From: Methanolinea sp. UBA277
Lineage (GTDB): Archaea > Halobacteriota > Methanomicrobia > Methanomicrobiales > Methanospirillaceae
Length of the DNA: 19,442 nucleotides
Direction of reading: 5' to 3'
Assembly: GCA_002499905.1 (NCBI GenBank)
Contig: DANP01000022.1
Span: 64,681-84,122 of the forward strand
The translations under genes and the position numbers were made by a program. Below are positions 1-6,475 of this stretch, one piece after another. The notes below the pieces were generated by a model that did no database searches, was not told the DNA's origin, and saw only the letters and a program-made list of their open reading frames with translations. Position 1 is the first letter of the stretch. Each line of letters begins with the position of its first letter.

Positions 1-208
1 CCGGGCTTCGCCCTTTCCTGGTATACCCACAGGTGCCCGTGTAGTCCGATTACTCAAATGCAAGTTTCACTCTGATATTTCACTTTCGCATCCGGAGTCG
101 CCGCAGCGACGAAGCGAAACCCCGGGAGCACCTCCAGAGCGTGTGTTATCCTCCTCTAGTGCCAAAAGAGACTTCTCCCGGCCTGATGCAGGGAATGAGA
201 AAAAATGA
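1..208. other. Non-coding stretch downstream of ilvC
   Basis: No credible gene is visible here. The stretch holds a small hairpin at 3-13 (GGGC, loop TTC, GCCC) followed by TTT, and a two-part stem at 84-119. In that stem TTTCG at 84-88 can pair with CGAAA at 115-119, and GTCGC at 97-101 pairs with GCGAC at 106-110 around a CGCA loop. The left edge may be the 3' flank of a gene outside the window. Short open frames on both strands lack family-like sequence. Confidence 0.5.
200..206 (-). terminator. Oligo-T terminator of ilvC
   Basis: On the minus strand a run of six T follows the ilvC stop codon (TAA at 211-209) within a few bases. Oligo-T tracts directly after stop codons are typical archaeal intrinsic termination signals. 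No stable hairpin precedes the tract, which archaeal terminators do not need. Confidence 0.5.
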
Positions 209-1201
209 TTATTTCTTCTGGAACTGGGGCATGAGGGCCCGGACTTCCCTGCCGACATCCTCGATGAGGTGCTCCTCGTCCGCACGGGTGAGAGCGGTGA
301 ATACCGGCCTGTTCACCATATTTTCAAGCATCCACTCCCGGGCAAACTCGCCGCTCTGGATTTCCCGGAGGATCTCCTGCATGGAGAGGTAGACCTCCGG
401 GCCGATGACCCGGGGGCCGCGGGTGAGATCCCCGTACTGGGCGGTGTTGCTGATCGAGCTGCGCATTTTGGTGAATCCTCCCTCGTAAATCAGGTCGACA
501 ATGAGTTTGAGCTCGTGCAGTACTTCGAGGTATGCCATCTCAGGGGCATACCCGGCATCAACCAGGGTCTCAAACCCTGCCTTGACGAGCGAGGTGACCC
601 CCCCGCACAGCACCGTCTGCTCACCGAACAGGTCGGTCTCGGTCTCCTCACGAAAGCTCGTCTCGAGCACGACCGCCCTCGTTGCCCCGATTCCCTTGGC
701 ATAGCCGAGCGCCAGCGCATGGGCGTTTCCGGTATAGTTCTGGTGGATGGCTATCAGGGCCGGAACACCCTTCCCTTCCTCATACATGCGGCGGACGAGT
801 GCACCCGGCCCTTTCGGTGCCACCATGATAACGTCGATATCCGGAGGGGGAACGATCTGGCCGAAATGGATGTTGAACCCATGGGAGAACATGAGGCACT
901 TGTTCTCGGTCATGTGGGGCCTGATCTCGGTCTTGTAGACTCCCGCCTGGGTCTCGTCAGGAAGGAGGATCTGGATCACCTGGGCCATTTTGACCGCTTC
1001 TGCGACCGGGTAGACCTTGAATCCGTCCGCGCTCGCGGAAGACCAGCTCTTCCCAGGCCGGACACCGATGATGACATCCATCCCGCTCTCTTTCAGGTTG
1101 AGGGCCTGACCCCGCCCCTGCGAGCCGTAGCCTATCACCGCAATCCGCTTGCCATCGAAAACGGAGAGATCGGCATCTGATTCATAGTATTTCTTGATCA
1201 T
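209..1201 (-). CDS. ilvC: Ketol-acid reductoisomerase (NAD(P)H)
   Basis: Catalyses the isomerisation and reduction of 2-acetolactate or 2-aceto-2-hydroxybutyrate to the dihydroxy acid, the second shared step of valine, leucine and isoleucine synthesis. The 330 residues match the short class I enzymes. The Rossmann motif GYGSQG lies at 24-29, a catalytic His in SHGFNIHFGQ near 107, the metal-ligand segment TETDLFGEQ near 187-195 (Asp190, Glu194), and a second acidic pair in the LEVLHELK helix (Glu226, Glu230). The substrate-loop motif reads SNTAQYGD, with Gln where many homologues have Glu. The ATG at 1201 is preceded by GGAAGTGA, a usable ribosome-binding site. No acetolactate synthase genes (ilvBN) are adjacent; the next gene, mptA, is divergent. 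An AT-rich block at 1234-1250 provides the likely TATA element. Confidence 0.96.
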   Translation of the reverse strand: MIKKYYESDADLSVFDGKRIAVIGYGSQGRGQALNLKESGMDVIIGVRPGKSWSSASADGFKVYPVAEAVKMAQVIQILLPDETQAGVYKTEIRPHMTENKCLMFSHGFNIHFGQIVPPPDIDVIMVAPKGPGALVRRMYEEGKGVPALIAIHQNYTGNAHALALGYAKGIGATRAVVLETSFREETETDLFGEQTVLCGGVTSLVKAGFETLVDAGYAPEMAYLEVLHELKLIVDLIYEGGFTKMRSSISNTAQYGDLTRGPRVIGPEVYLSMQEILREIQSGEFAREWMLENMVNRPVFTALTRADEEHLIEDVGREVRALMPQFQKK

Positions 1202-1233
1202 GTCACTTCCATCAGCTATCGCTAACAGAGCAC

Positions 1234-1250
1234 TTAAATATTTTATAAAA
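1234..1250. promoter_or_regulatory. AT-rich TATA region shared by ilvC and mptA
   Basis: The block TTAAATATTTTATAAAA lies in the divergent gap. Read leftward it gives a TATA element about 40 bases upstream of the ilvC ATG, implying a short leader. Read rightward it would place an mptA transcript start near 1270, downstream of the first in-frame ATG at 1258. This favours a later mptA start. The assignment rests on position and base composition only. Confidence 0.5.
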
Positions 1251-1332
1251 AAAATTCATGAAACACCCCAATAAAAACGCACGGGAGCGATGCAATATTT
1301 CCCAAGTGACAAATCCGCAGATTGGACGCGAA

Positions 1333-2277
1333 TTGCCTGATATTCAATCAACAACCCCTGCTGTGCGTATCAACCTCACCCGCGTTGGTGTAAAGAACGT
1401 TAAAAAACTGGTGGAAGTGTCCCGCCCGGAGAGACGGCCGGTCATATTCATATCAACTTTTGATGTTTACGTTGATCTCCCGGGAAGCCTCAAGGGAGCC
1501 AATCTTTCCCGGAACTTCGAGGTCATCGATGAGGTGCTGCAGCAGGCGATTGACGGCGATGTGAAAGAGATCGAAAACCTCTGCAGCGTAGTGGCACGAA
1601 AACTTCTCGACCGGCATGAATATGCAGACCGGACCGAGGTGGTGATGGAGAGCCAGTTCATGGTGAAGCGGGAGACCCCGGTATCCCAGACCAGCTGCCA
1701 TGAAGTAGTAAAAGTTCATGCAAGTGCAGTGGCACGGAGGACATTCCGCGACCCCATTGTAAGGAAGAGCATCGGTGCAGAGGTGATCGGGATGACGGCC
1801 TGCCCCTGTGCCCAGGATATCATGAAGGAGCGGGCCGTCTATGTCCTGCAAAACCTCGGGGTCGATGACACCAAGATATCCGCCTTCTTAAAAGACGTGC
1901 CGATGGCCACCCACAACCAGCGGGGCAGGGGGTTCCTCTCCATCGAGATCGATGACGATCAGCATGTCAAACTGGAGAAGATCATCAGCATTCTCAAGGA
2001 TTCCATGAGCGCGAGTATCTACGAACTGCTCAAACGGGGTGATGAGAGCTACGTTGTGCTGAACGCACACAAGAACCCCCGGTTTGTTGAGGACTGTGTC
2101 AGGGAGATCGCCAAGAAGGTGATTAACGAGTTCAGGGACCTTCCCGGAGATTCCCTCATCACCATCAAGCAGACCAACGAGGAAAGCATCCACCAGCACG
2201 ATGCTTATGCCGAGCGCCTGGCAACCATGGCTGAACTCTATGTCGAGCTCAATAGTGAACAGAACGAAATGCCCTGA
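1333..2277 (+). CDS. mptA: GTP cyclohydrolase MptA (methanopterin biosynthesis)
   Basis: Iron-dependent GTP cyclohydrolase of the FolE2/GCYH-IB fold. In methanogens it converts GTP to 7,8-dihydroneopterin 2',3'-cyclic phosphate, the first step of methanopterin synthesis. Family signatures are INLTRVGVKNVKKLVE near the N-terminus, FDVYVDLPGSLKGANLSRNF near 43-62, the metal/catalytic cysteine segment TACPCAQ near 155-161, and THNQRGRG near 193-200. The start is uncertain. An in-frame ATG at 1258 would give 339 residues, but it sits only 8 bases from the AT-rich promoter block, and its extra 25 residues do not look like the family. TTG at 1333 gives 314 residues starting PDIQ, matching usual length; GTG at 1306 is a third option. 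None has a strong ribosome-binding site. The stop is followed by a T-tract. Confidence 0.9.
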   Translation: MPDIQSTTPAVRINLTRVGVKNVKKLVEVSRPERRPVIFISTFDVYVDLPGSLKGANLSRNFEVIDEVLQQAIDGDVKEIENLCSVVARKLLDRHEYADRTEVVMESQFMVKRETPVSQTSCHEVVKVHASAVARRTFRDPIVRKSIGAEVIGMTACPCAQDIMKERAVYVLQNLGVDDTKISAFLKDVPMATHNQRGRGFLSIEIDDDQHVKLEKIISILKDSMSASIYELLKRGDESYVVLNAHKNPRFVEDCVREIAKKVINEFRDLPGDSLITIKQTNEESIHQHDAYAERLATMAELYVELNSEQNEMP

Positions 2278-2302
2278 ACACCTGTTGTAGGTTAATCTAT
2301 TC

Positions 2303-2308
2303 TTTTTT
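2303..2308 (+). terminator. Oligo-T terminator of mptA
   Basis: Six T residues occur 26 bases after the mptA stop codon, in an AT-rich context with no strong hairpin. This matches the usual archaeal oligo-T termination signal. If termination is incomplete, the mptA 3' end would include the 27-base repeat at 2322-2348. Confidence 0.45.
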
Positions 2309-2321
2309 CCAAAACACAGTT

Positions 2322-2348
2322 TCCTGACCGCATGTCCTCTACTGACAG
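2322..2348 (+). repeat. 27-base exact direct repeat, copy 1 (intergenic)
   Basis: This segment, starting TCCTGACCGC and ending CTACTGACAG, is identical over 27 bases to 7451-7477 inside the flavodoxin-domain gene, same strand. Bases on both sides differ immediately. It lies 44 bases after the mptA stop codon and about 100 bases upstream of the frh TATA element. Confidence 0.9.
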
Positions 2349-2449
2349 TGGTTTAACACAGAATTTCCTTTTTCCCACTCTTATTCCCATATATTTCTTT
2401 CTATTTCGGCATTCCCGGCGCGATTGCCCCGAATTGTTGCATAGTCCAT

Positions 2450-2457
2450 ATATAATA
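2450..2457 (+). promoter_or_regulatory. TATA box of the frhADGB operon
   Basis: TATATAAT is the best TATA element in the gap. Placing the transcript start about 26 bases downstream predicts +1 near 2480 and a leader of about 95 bases before the frhA TTG. The following dyads (2480-2517) would then form the very start of the transcript. Confidence 0.6.
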
Positions 2458-2479
2458 GGAGGGGAAAAGATATCCTGAA

Positions 2480-2517
2480 CGTACTCTGTACGGTCAATCA
2501 TCTCTCGAGATGAATTG
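2480..2517 (+). promoter_or_regulatory. Tandem dyads at the predicted frh transcript start
   Basis: Two inverted repeats follow each other. The first is CGTAC-TCT-GTACG (2480-2492). The second has ten-base arms, CAATCATCTC (2495-2504) against GAGATG-A-ATTG (2507-2517), with one bulged A and a two-base centre. They could be DNA operators for a regulator of hydrogenase expression or hairpins in the 5' leader. The symmetry is direct observation; the regulatory role is inference. Confidence 0.4.
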
Positions 2518-2573
2518 TGTGGATTAACACCGGTAAAGCAAGATGAACAACGCAATAACATGAGGCGATACTA

Positions 2574-3941
2574 TTGTCGAAAATTGTAGAGATTTCCCCA
2601 ACCACGAGGCATGAGGGACATTCAAAACTCGTCCTGAAGGTGGATGATGCAGGCATCATCGAGCGTGGTGACTGGCTCTCTATCACCCCGGTGAGGGGAG
2701 TTGAGAAGCTCGCCATTAACAAGACGATGGACCAGGTGCCAAAGATCGCATCACGCGTCTGCGGTATATGCCCCATTGCCCACACTCTCGCCGGAATTGA
2801 ATCGATGGAAGGTTCCATCCGCTGCGAGATTCCGAACGATGCCAAGCACCTTCGCGTCGTGCTGCAGTGTGCCAACCGACTGCACAGCATTGCCCTGCAT
2901 AACATCCTGATCCTGCCAGACTTCTACATCCCGGGGACGGACACCAAGATCAACCCGTTCACGCCCGAAGAACCGGTCAGAAGTGTAGCAAAGCGTATTG
3001 TGAGGCTGCGCGAGATCGGCCAGACCATCGGTGAGATTGCCGGAGGAGAGGCGGTCCATCCCAGCAACCCCCGTGTCGGTGGGATGTACAAGGCCTGTAC
3101 CCCGCGTGCCGTGACCAAGATGTACGACCTGGCCAAGGAAGGTCTCACCCTTGCTCACGAGCAGATGGATTTCATGCTCGCTGTCATCGGTAACATGAAG
3201 AAGCGTGACTGGGTCGATGTCGGCGGCAAGCAGATTCCGCTCCCGAAGACACTCGGATACCACAACCAGGGCGTCATGGCATCACACCCGGTATATTCCA
3301 GTTCGAACCTTGATGAGCACCCCGGATGGGACCCCAAGCGCTGGACCGATGTCCGCCCGTACGACTGGTACATGGGTGAGGGCGAGGTCAGCCTTGCCGA
3401 TCCGGGCTACCCGATTGGCGGAACCTCCCCGGTTGGCACCAAGGTCAACCCGCAGATGGAGGCCTGCACCGGCGTGCCCCTGTATGATGGCGCACCGGTC
3501 GAGGTCGGACCACGGGCCCGTCTTGTTACCTTCAAGAACTTCGACGAAAAGGGGACCTGGGGGCAGCACATTGCACGCCAGATGGAGTACACTGATTGTC
3601 TGCATGCGATGATCAATGCCCTCGATGAGTACAATCCCTCGGGGAAGGTACTCGCTGACAACATCCCGCAGGGCGATGGTTCCCTGGGATGGGCTGCCAA
3701 TGAGGCTCCCCGCGGATGCGACGTCCACCTTGCCAAGGTCAAGGATGGCCGGGTTCTCTGGTACGAGATGCTTGTTCCGACAACATGGAATTTCCCCACC
3801 TGCAGCCGCGCCCTGACCGGCGCCCCCTGGCAGGTGGCCGAAATGGTGGTCCGTGCATACGATCCGTGTGTCTCATGTGCCACCCACATGATTGTCGTTG
3901 ACGAAGACAAGAGGATAGTCGCCCAGAAGCTCATCCAGTGA
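2574..3941 (+). CDS. frhA: Coenzyme F420-reducing hydrogenase, alpha ([NiFe] large) subunit
   Basis: Carries the [NiFe] active site of the F420-reducing hydrogenase, which oxidises H2 and delivers electrons through FrhG and FrhB to F420. In 455 residues the N-terminal nickel motif is RVCGIC at 61-66 and the C-terminal one DPCVSCATH at 430-438, so all four metal cysteines are present as cysteine, with no selenocysteine. The 17 residues after His438 form the extension normally removed after metal insertion by the FrhD-type protease encoded next door. The start is TTG at 2574, since GAGGCGAT at 2562-2569 gives good spacing and no in-frame ATG lies nearby. The SKIVEISPTTRHEGH opening is typical of methanogen FrhA. 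First gene of frhA-frhD-frhG-frhB; nine bases separate its stop from frhD. Confidence 0.97.
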   Translation: MSKIVEISPTTRHEGHSKLVLKVDDAGIIERGDWLSITPVRGVEKLAINKTMDQVPKIASRVCGICPIAHTLAGIESMEGSIRCEIPNDAKHLRVVLQCANRLHSIALHNILILPDFYIPGTDTKINPFTPEEPVRSVAKRIVRLREIGQTIGEIAGGEAVHPSNPRVGGMYKACTPRAVTKMYDLAKEGLTLAHEQMDFMLAVIGNMKKRDWVDVGGKQIPLPKTLGYHNQGVMASHPVYSSSNLDEHPGWDPKRWTDVRPYDWYMGEGEVSLADPGYPIGGTSPVGTKVNPQMEACTGVPLYDGAPVEVGPRARLVTFKNFDEKGTWGQHIARQMEYTDCLHAMINALDEYNPSGKVLADNIPQGDGSLGWAANEAPRGCDVHLAKVKDGRVLWYEMLVPTTWNFPTCSRALTGAPWQVAEMVVRAYDPCVSCATHMIVVDEDKRIVAQKLIQ

Positions 3942-3950
3942 GTGTAACCG

Positions 3951-4490
3951 ATGCTATATCCGGAAATTGTGGTTGCAGGGTGCGGAAATCCCCTCTTTGC
4001 CGATGACGGGTTCGGACCCGCCGTCGCTGAAGAACTGTTACGCCTCGAACTTCCCGATACCATCAAGGTGGTGGACGCCGGTCTCGGCGGGCCCCACTTT
4101 ATTTTTACGCTCCTCGATCCGGAATGTACAAAACGGCTCATCATAGTCGACATTGCTGATTTCGGTGCAAAGCCGGGAGAACTTGCGACATTCAGAGTCG
4201 AGGATCTACCGCCGGGAAGCTACCGGGACATTCACTCCTGGGATCTCACGGAACCACTGCAACGGCTCAACGGTGCCATCGATATCACCGTCATTGGATG
4301 CCAGCCCGGAAAGGTTACTGCCCCGGATTTCGAAATGGGGCTCACTGATGAAGTACAGGACGCAATTCCCAGAACTGTCCGTCTTGTACTTGAAATTATC
4401 GGAGTGGATTATGGGACTGCTATCGAGAATCTTCGGAAAGAAGGACGTCAGCGAGAAACCGACGGAGAAACCTGCGCCGGCAAAAGCTGA
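3951..4490 (+). CDS. frhD: F420 hydrogenase maturation protease FrhD
   Basis: Endopeptidase of the HycI/HyaD family that trims the C-terminal extension of the [NiFe] large subunit FrhA once nickel is inserted. The signature GNPLFADDGFGPAV lies at 12-25, where an acidic residue is the expected nickel-sensing ligand. VVDAGLGG near 43-50 holds the second conserved Asp. At 179 residues it is slightly long for the family. The recognisable part ends around VLEIIGV; the last 26 or so residues (ENLRKEGRQRE and beyond) lack family character and are read from DNA that also encodes the likely FrhG N-terminus in another frame. An 80-base overlap with frhG results if frhG starts at 4411. Its place between frhA and frhG is the standard frhADGB order. 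Confidence 0.95.
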   Translation: MLYPEIVVAGCGNPLFADDGFGPAVAEELLRLELPDTIKVVDAGLGGPHFIFTLLDPECTKRLIIVDIADFGAKPGELATFRVEDLPPGSYRDIHSWDLTEPLQRLNGAIDITVIGCQPGKVTAPDFEMGLTDEVQDAIPRTVRLVLEIIGVDYGTAIENLRKEGRQRETDGETCAGKS

Positions 4491-5295
4491 GGTAGAAAAA
4501 AAGGCGGAAATTATTAAAAAGGAGGATAAGCCTGTGGCAGAAAAGATTACAGTTGGCCATGTGCACATGAGCGGGTGTACGGGCTGTCTTGTATCCTTAG
4601 CAGACAATGCTGAAGGACTACTCACCATTCTTGACAAATATGCCGATCTTGTCTATGGCCTGACCCTCGCAGATGTCAGGCACATTCCAAAGATGGATGT
4701 GGCACTTGTCGAGGGATCGGTCTGTATTCAGGACAAACTTTCAGTACAGGAGATCAAGGAGACCAGGGAAAAGGCTGCCGTTGTTGTGGCGGTTGGCGGA
4801 TGCGCCTGCTACGGCAACATCACCAGGTTCGGACGCGGAGGTCAGCCAAACCAGCCGCAGCACGAATCATTCCTGCCGATTGGGGACCTCATCAAGGTCG
4901 ATGTCTATATCCCCGGCTGTGCTCCCTGTCCCCAGCTGATCAGGAACGTCTGTGTCATGGCCTACCTGCTCCTGAAAGGAACCAAGGAGCAGCAGGAGCT
5001 GGCCACGAAATACCTGACTCCCCTGATGCAGCTGGCAGAGCGCGGTACAGAAGCATGCGGGTGCGACCTGATGATCGACGTGATCAACCAGGGTCTCTGC
5101 ATGGGATGCGGAAGCTGCGCCGCAGCATGCCCGGTCCGTGCCATCACCCACGAATACGGCAAGCCCAATGTGAACCGTGAGATGTGCATCAAGTGCGGTG
5201 CATGCTATGCCCAGTGCCCGAGGAGCTTCTTCAACTTTGATGTCATCACAGAGTTTGAAGGTATCATGGAACTCATTGATGGAGCGCTCAAGTGA
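4411..5295 (+). CDS. frhG: Coenzyme F420-reducing hydrogenase, gamma (Fe-S small) subunit
   Basis: Small subunit that relays electrons from the FrhA [NiFe] centre to FrhB. The proximal-cluster cysteines are in SGCTGC (54-59), GGCACYG and PGCAPCPQ. Two ferredoxin motifs follow near the C-terminus, CMGCGSCAAACP and CIKCGACYAQCP, each able to bind a [4Fe-4S] cluster. ATG 4411 has GGAG six bases upstream and adds about 42 residues: a short amphipathic start (MGLLSRIFGKK) and a Lys/Glu/Pro/Ala-rich linker. The alternative GTG 4534 has AAGGAGG eight bases upstream and yields the compact 253-residue form. I prefer 4411 because the extension has coding-like composition and its own ribosome-binding site, but the point is open. 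Either start falls after the recognisable part of frhD. Confidence 0.95.
   Translation: MGLLSRIFGKKDVSEKPTEKPAPAKAEVEKKAEIIKKEDKPVAEKITVGHVHMSGCTGCLVSLADNAEGLLTILDKYADLVYGLTLADVRHIPKMDVALVEGSVCIQDKLSVQEIKETREKAAVVVAVGGCACYGNITRFGRGGQPNQPQHESFLPIGDLIKVDVYIPGCAPCPQLIRNVCVMAYLLLKGTKEQQELATKYLTPLMQLAERGTEACGCDLMIDVINQGLCMGCGSCAAACPVRAITHEYGKPNVNREMCIKCGACYAQCPRSFFNFDVITEFEGIMELIDGALK
4534..4536 (+). promoter_or_regulatory. Alternative frhG start (GTG) with strong ribosome-binding site
   Basis: GTG 4534 is in frame with frhG and preceded by AAGGAGG (ending at 4525) with eight-base spacing, the best Shine-Dalgarno match in the operon. Starting here gives a FrhG that begins directly at the conserved AEKITVGHVH segment. 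The purine-rich DNA could also be a chance result of Lys-Glu codons (KKEDK) in the longer reading. Confidence 0.4.
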
Positions 5296-5305
5296 GGTGA
5301 TGGAA

Positions 5306-6181
5306 ATGGGAACTGAACTCGGTAAATACAAAACCTGTGTATCGGCACGGAGCACCAATAAGGAGATCCTGAAAAAATCACAGGATGGGGGAATCGTCAC
5401 CCAGCTCTTTGCCTACGCCCTCGAGGAAGGTATCATTGATGGCGCAATCGTGGCAGGACAGAGTGATGAGCCATACCGGCCCCGGCCTTTCATCGCCACC
5501 ACGGTGGAAGAGCTGATGACCTCCCGGGGAACCCGCTACAACATAAGCCCCAATGTGTCATTTATAAAAGAGGCCACCCGGAGCTACGGTCTTGACAAGG
5601 TCGGTATCGTGGGAACTCCCTGCCAGATGCAGGCAGTTCGCAAAGGCCAGCTCTATCCATTCGGGTGGAGAGATGTCGACAGCAAGATCGCGCTTGCCGT
5701 CGGCATCTTCTGCATGGAGAACTTCCCCTACCAGAGCATCAAGCAGCTCGTTGAGGACCATGCAGGAGTGAAGATGGAGTCGGTCAAGAAGATGGACATC
5801 GGGAAAGGCAAGTTCTGGGTGTACACCGAGCGCGGCGCAGTCGTCCAGCTCCCGCTCAAGGTCACCCACAAGTACGAACAGCCCGGCTGCCATGTCTGTC
5901 TCGACTATGTGGCGAACCTCGCTGATGTTTCCACCGGATCGGTCGGAAGCCCGGACGGCTGGAGCACGGTATTTGTCAGGACAACGAACGGTGACAACAT
6001 CTGGGCAAAGGCGATCGCCGCCGGCTGCTTCGAGACAAAGCCAATCGACCAGGTCAAACCCGGTCTCGAGCTGGTCTCCAAGCTTGCCAACGAGAAGATC
6101 ACCAAGAACCAGAAGACCGTCGAGGAGCGGGCCAAGTTCGGTGTGAACAAGGCTCTGCGAAACCCCTATATCAAACCCTGA
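5306..6181 (+). CDS. frhB: Coenzyme F420-reducing hydrogenase, beta (FAD/F420) subunit
   Basis: Flavoprotein subunit that takes electrons from FrhG through a [4Fe-4S] cluster to FAD and reduces F420. Family marks in 291 residues are SQDGGIVTQLFAYALEEG near 25-42, GTPCQMQA near 103-110 (Cys106), FCMENF near 135-140 (Cys136), and CHVCLDYVANLADVS near 195-209, the CxxC segment also found in F420-dependent formate dehydrogenase FdhB and related proteins. An ATG at 5300 also exists, but GAGGTG at 5294-5299 abuts it, whereas its spacing to ATG 5306 is ideal (six bases), so I chose 5306. Ten bases separate it from frhG. Last gene of the operon; a T-rich tract follows the stop. Confidence 0.96.
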   Translation: MGTELGKYKTCVSARSTNKEILKKSQDGGIVTQLFAYALEEGIIDGAIVAGQSDEPYRPRPFIATTVEELMTSRGTRYNISPNVSFIKEATRSYGLDKVGIVGTPCQMQAVRKGQLYPFGWRDVDSKIALAVGIFCMENFPYQSIKQLVEDHAGVKMESVKKMDIGKGKFWVYTERGAVVQLPLKVTHKYEQPGCHVCLDYVANLADVSTGSVGSPDGWSTVFVRTTNGDNIWAKAIAAGCFETKPIDQVKPGLELVSKLANEKITKNQKTVEERAKFGVNKALRNPYIKP

Positions 6182-6194
6182 AATACCCTGAAAA

Positions 6195-6204
6195 TTTCTT
6201 TTTT
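6195..6204 (+). terminator. Oligo-T terminator of the frh operon
   Basis: TTTCTTTTTT begins 14 bases after the frhB stop codon. This is a good archaeal oligo-T terminator for the four-gene frh transcript. Confidence 0.55.
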
Positions 6205-6367
6205 ATCCGGAAGATCCGGTGTTCCTTCCACACGAGGGATGAGTGCCCGTCACATTCTGATGCCCGCAGGAGGAGGTCCGGGCACAGGGGAAGTGGGGAG
6301 GATATCGGCCACGTTTCTCCTTTCTGGTTGCTTCGGGGGGAGAGAGCCTTTCACCAGTATTCCGCAG

Positions 6368-6387
6368 ATACCGGGATGACCCGGTAT
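6368..6387. terminator. Perfect 8-bp hairpin in the frhB/DUF2124 convergent gap
   Basis: ATACCGGG (6368-6375) and CCCGGTAT (6380-6387) are perfectly complementary around an ATGA loop. Lying about 90 bases beyond the DUF2124 stop and about 190 beyond the frhB stop, it is well placed to block read-through or stabilise a 3' end. No T-run follows on either strand, so classical termination is not shown. Confidence 0.35.
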
Positions 6388-6475
6388 ATATCCAGGGAAA
6401 CCTTGTTCGCACACCACCGCGGTGATCATACAGGAAACACTGCGGTGTTATAAAAAGGAGAGGCGTGATTTCTGC

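Larger units (their letters stand above)
2278..2573. other. mptA-frhA intergenic region with frh promoter and leader
   Basis: A 296-base stretch clearly more AT-rich than its neighbours. In order it holds the mptA T-tract (2303-2308), one copy of an exact 27-base direct repeat (2322-2348), pyrimidine-rich sequence, the frh TATA element (about 2450-2457), two adjacent dyads (2480-2492 and 2495-2517), and the frhA ribosome-binding site. A minus-strand open frame covers most of it but runs antisense through the promoter and resembles no family known to me. A 48-codon plus-strand frame from ATG 2332 also overlaps the TATA element. I treat both as non-coding. Confidence 0.6.
6182..6475. other. Hairpin-rich gap between convergent frhB and DUF2124 gene
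   Basis: No gene is recognised in 294 bases. It starts with the frhB T-tract. It then holds a perfect hairpin ATACCGGG-ATGA-CCCGGTAT (6368-6387), the ten-base palindrome CACCGCGGTG (6415-6424), and AACAC-TGCG-GTGTT (6436-6449) followed by TTATAAAAA. Most of this probably belongs to termination of the two converging transcripts. The TATA-like string near 6449-6456 has no gene in the right place on the plus strand. Confidence 0.5.

Noticed and set aside
269..1180. Long plus-strand frame opposite ilvC (303 codons)
   Set aside because: It is the mirror of a clearly conserved ketol-acid reductoisomerase gene and shows no domain of its own.
2332..2478. 48-codon plus-strand frame beginning in the 27-base repeat (MSSTD, as in the flavodoxin protein), with a hydrophobic stretch
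   Set aside because: Its in-frame match to the flavodoxin protein is only the repeat itself. There is no ribosome-binding site, and it overlaps the frh TATA element, so it is probably chance.
2292..2561. Minus-strand open frame of 89 codons filling the mptA-frhA gap
   Set aside because: It runs antisense through the frh TATA box and leader, has no recognisable family, and uses AT-rich intergenic DNA. Not called as a gene.
6203..6412. Minus-strand 69-codon frame after the DUF2124 gene
   Set aside because: It lies in a hairpin-rich convergent gap, has no family likeness and no good ribosome-binding site.
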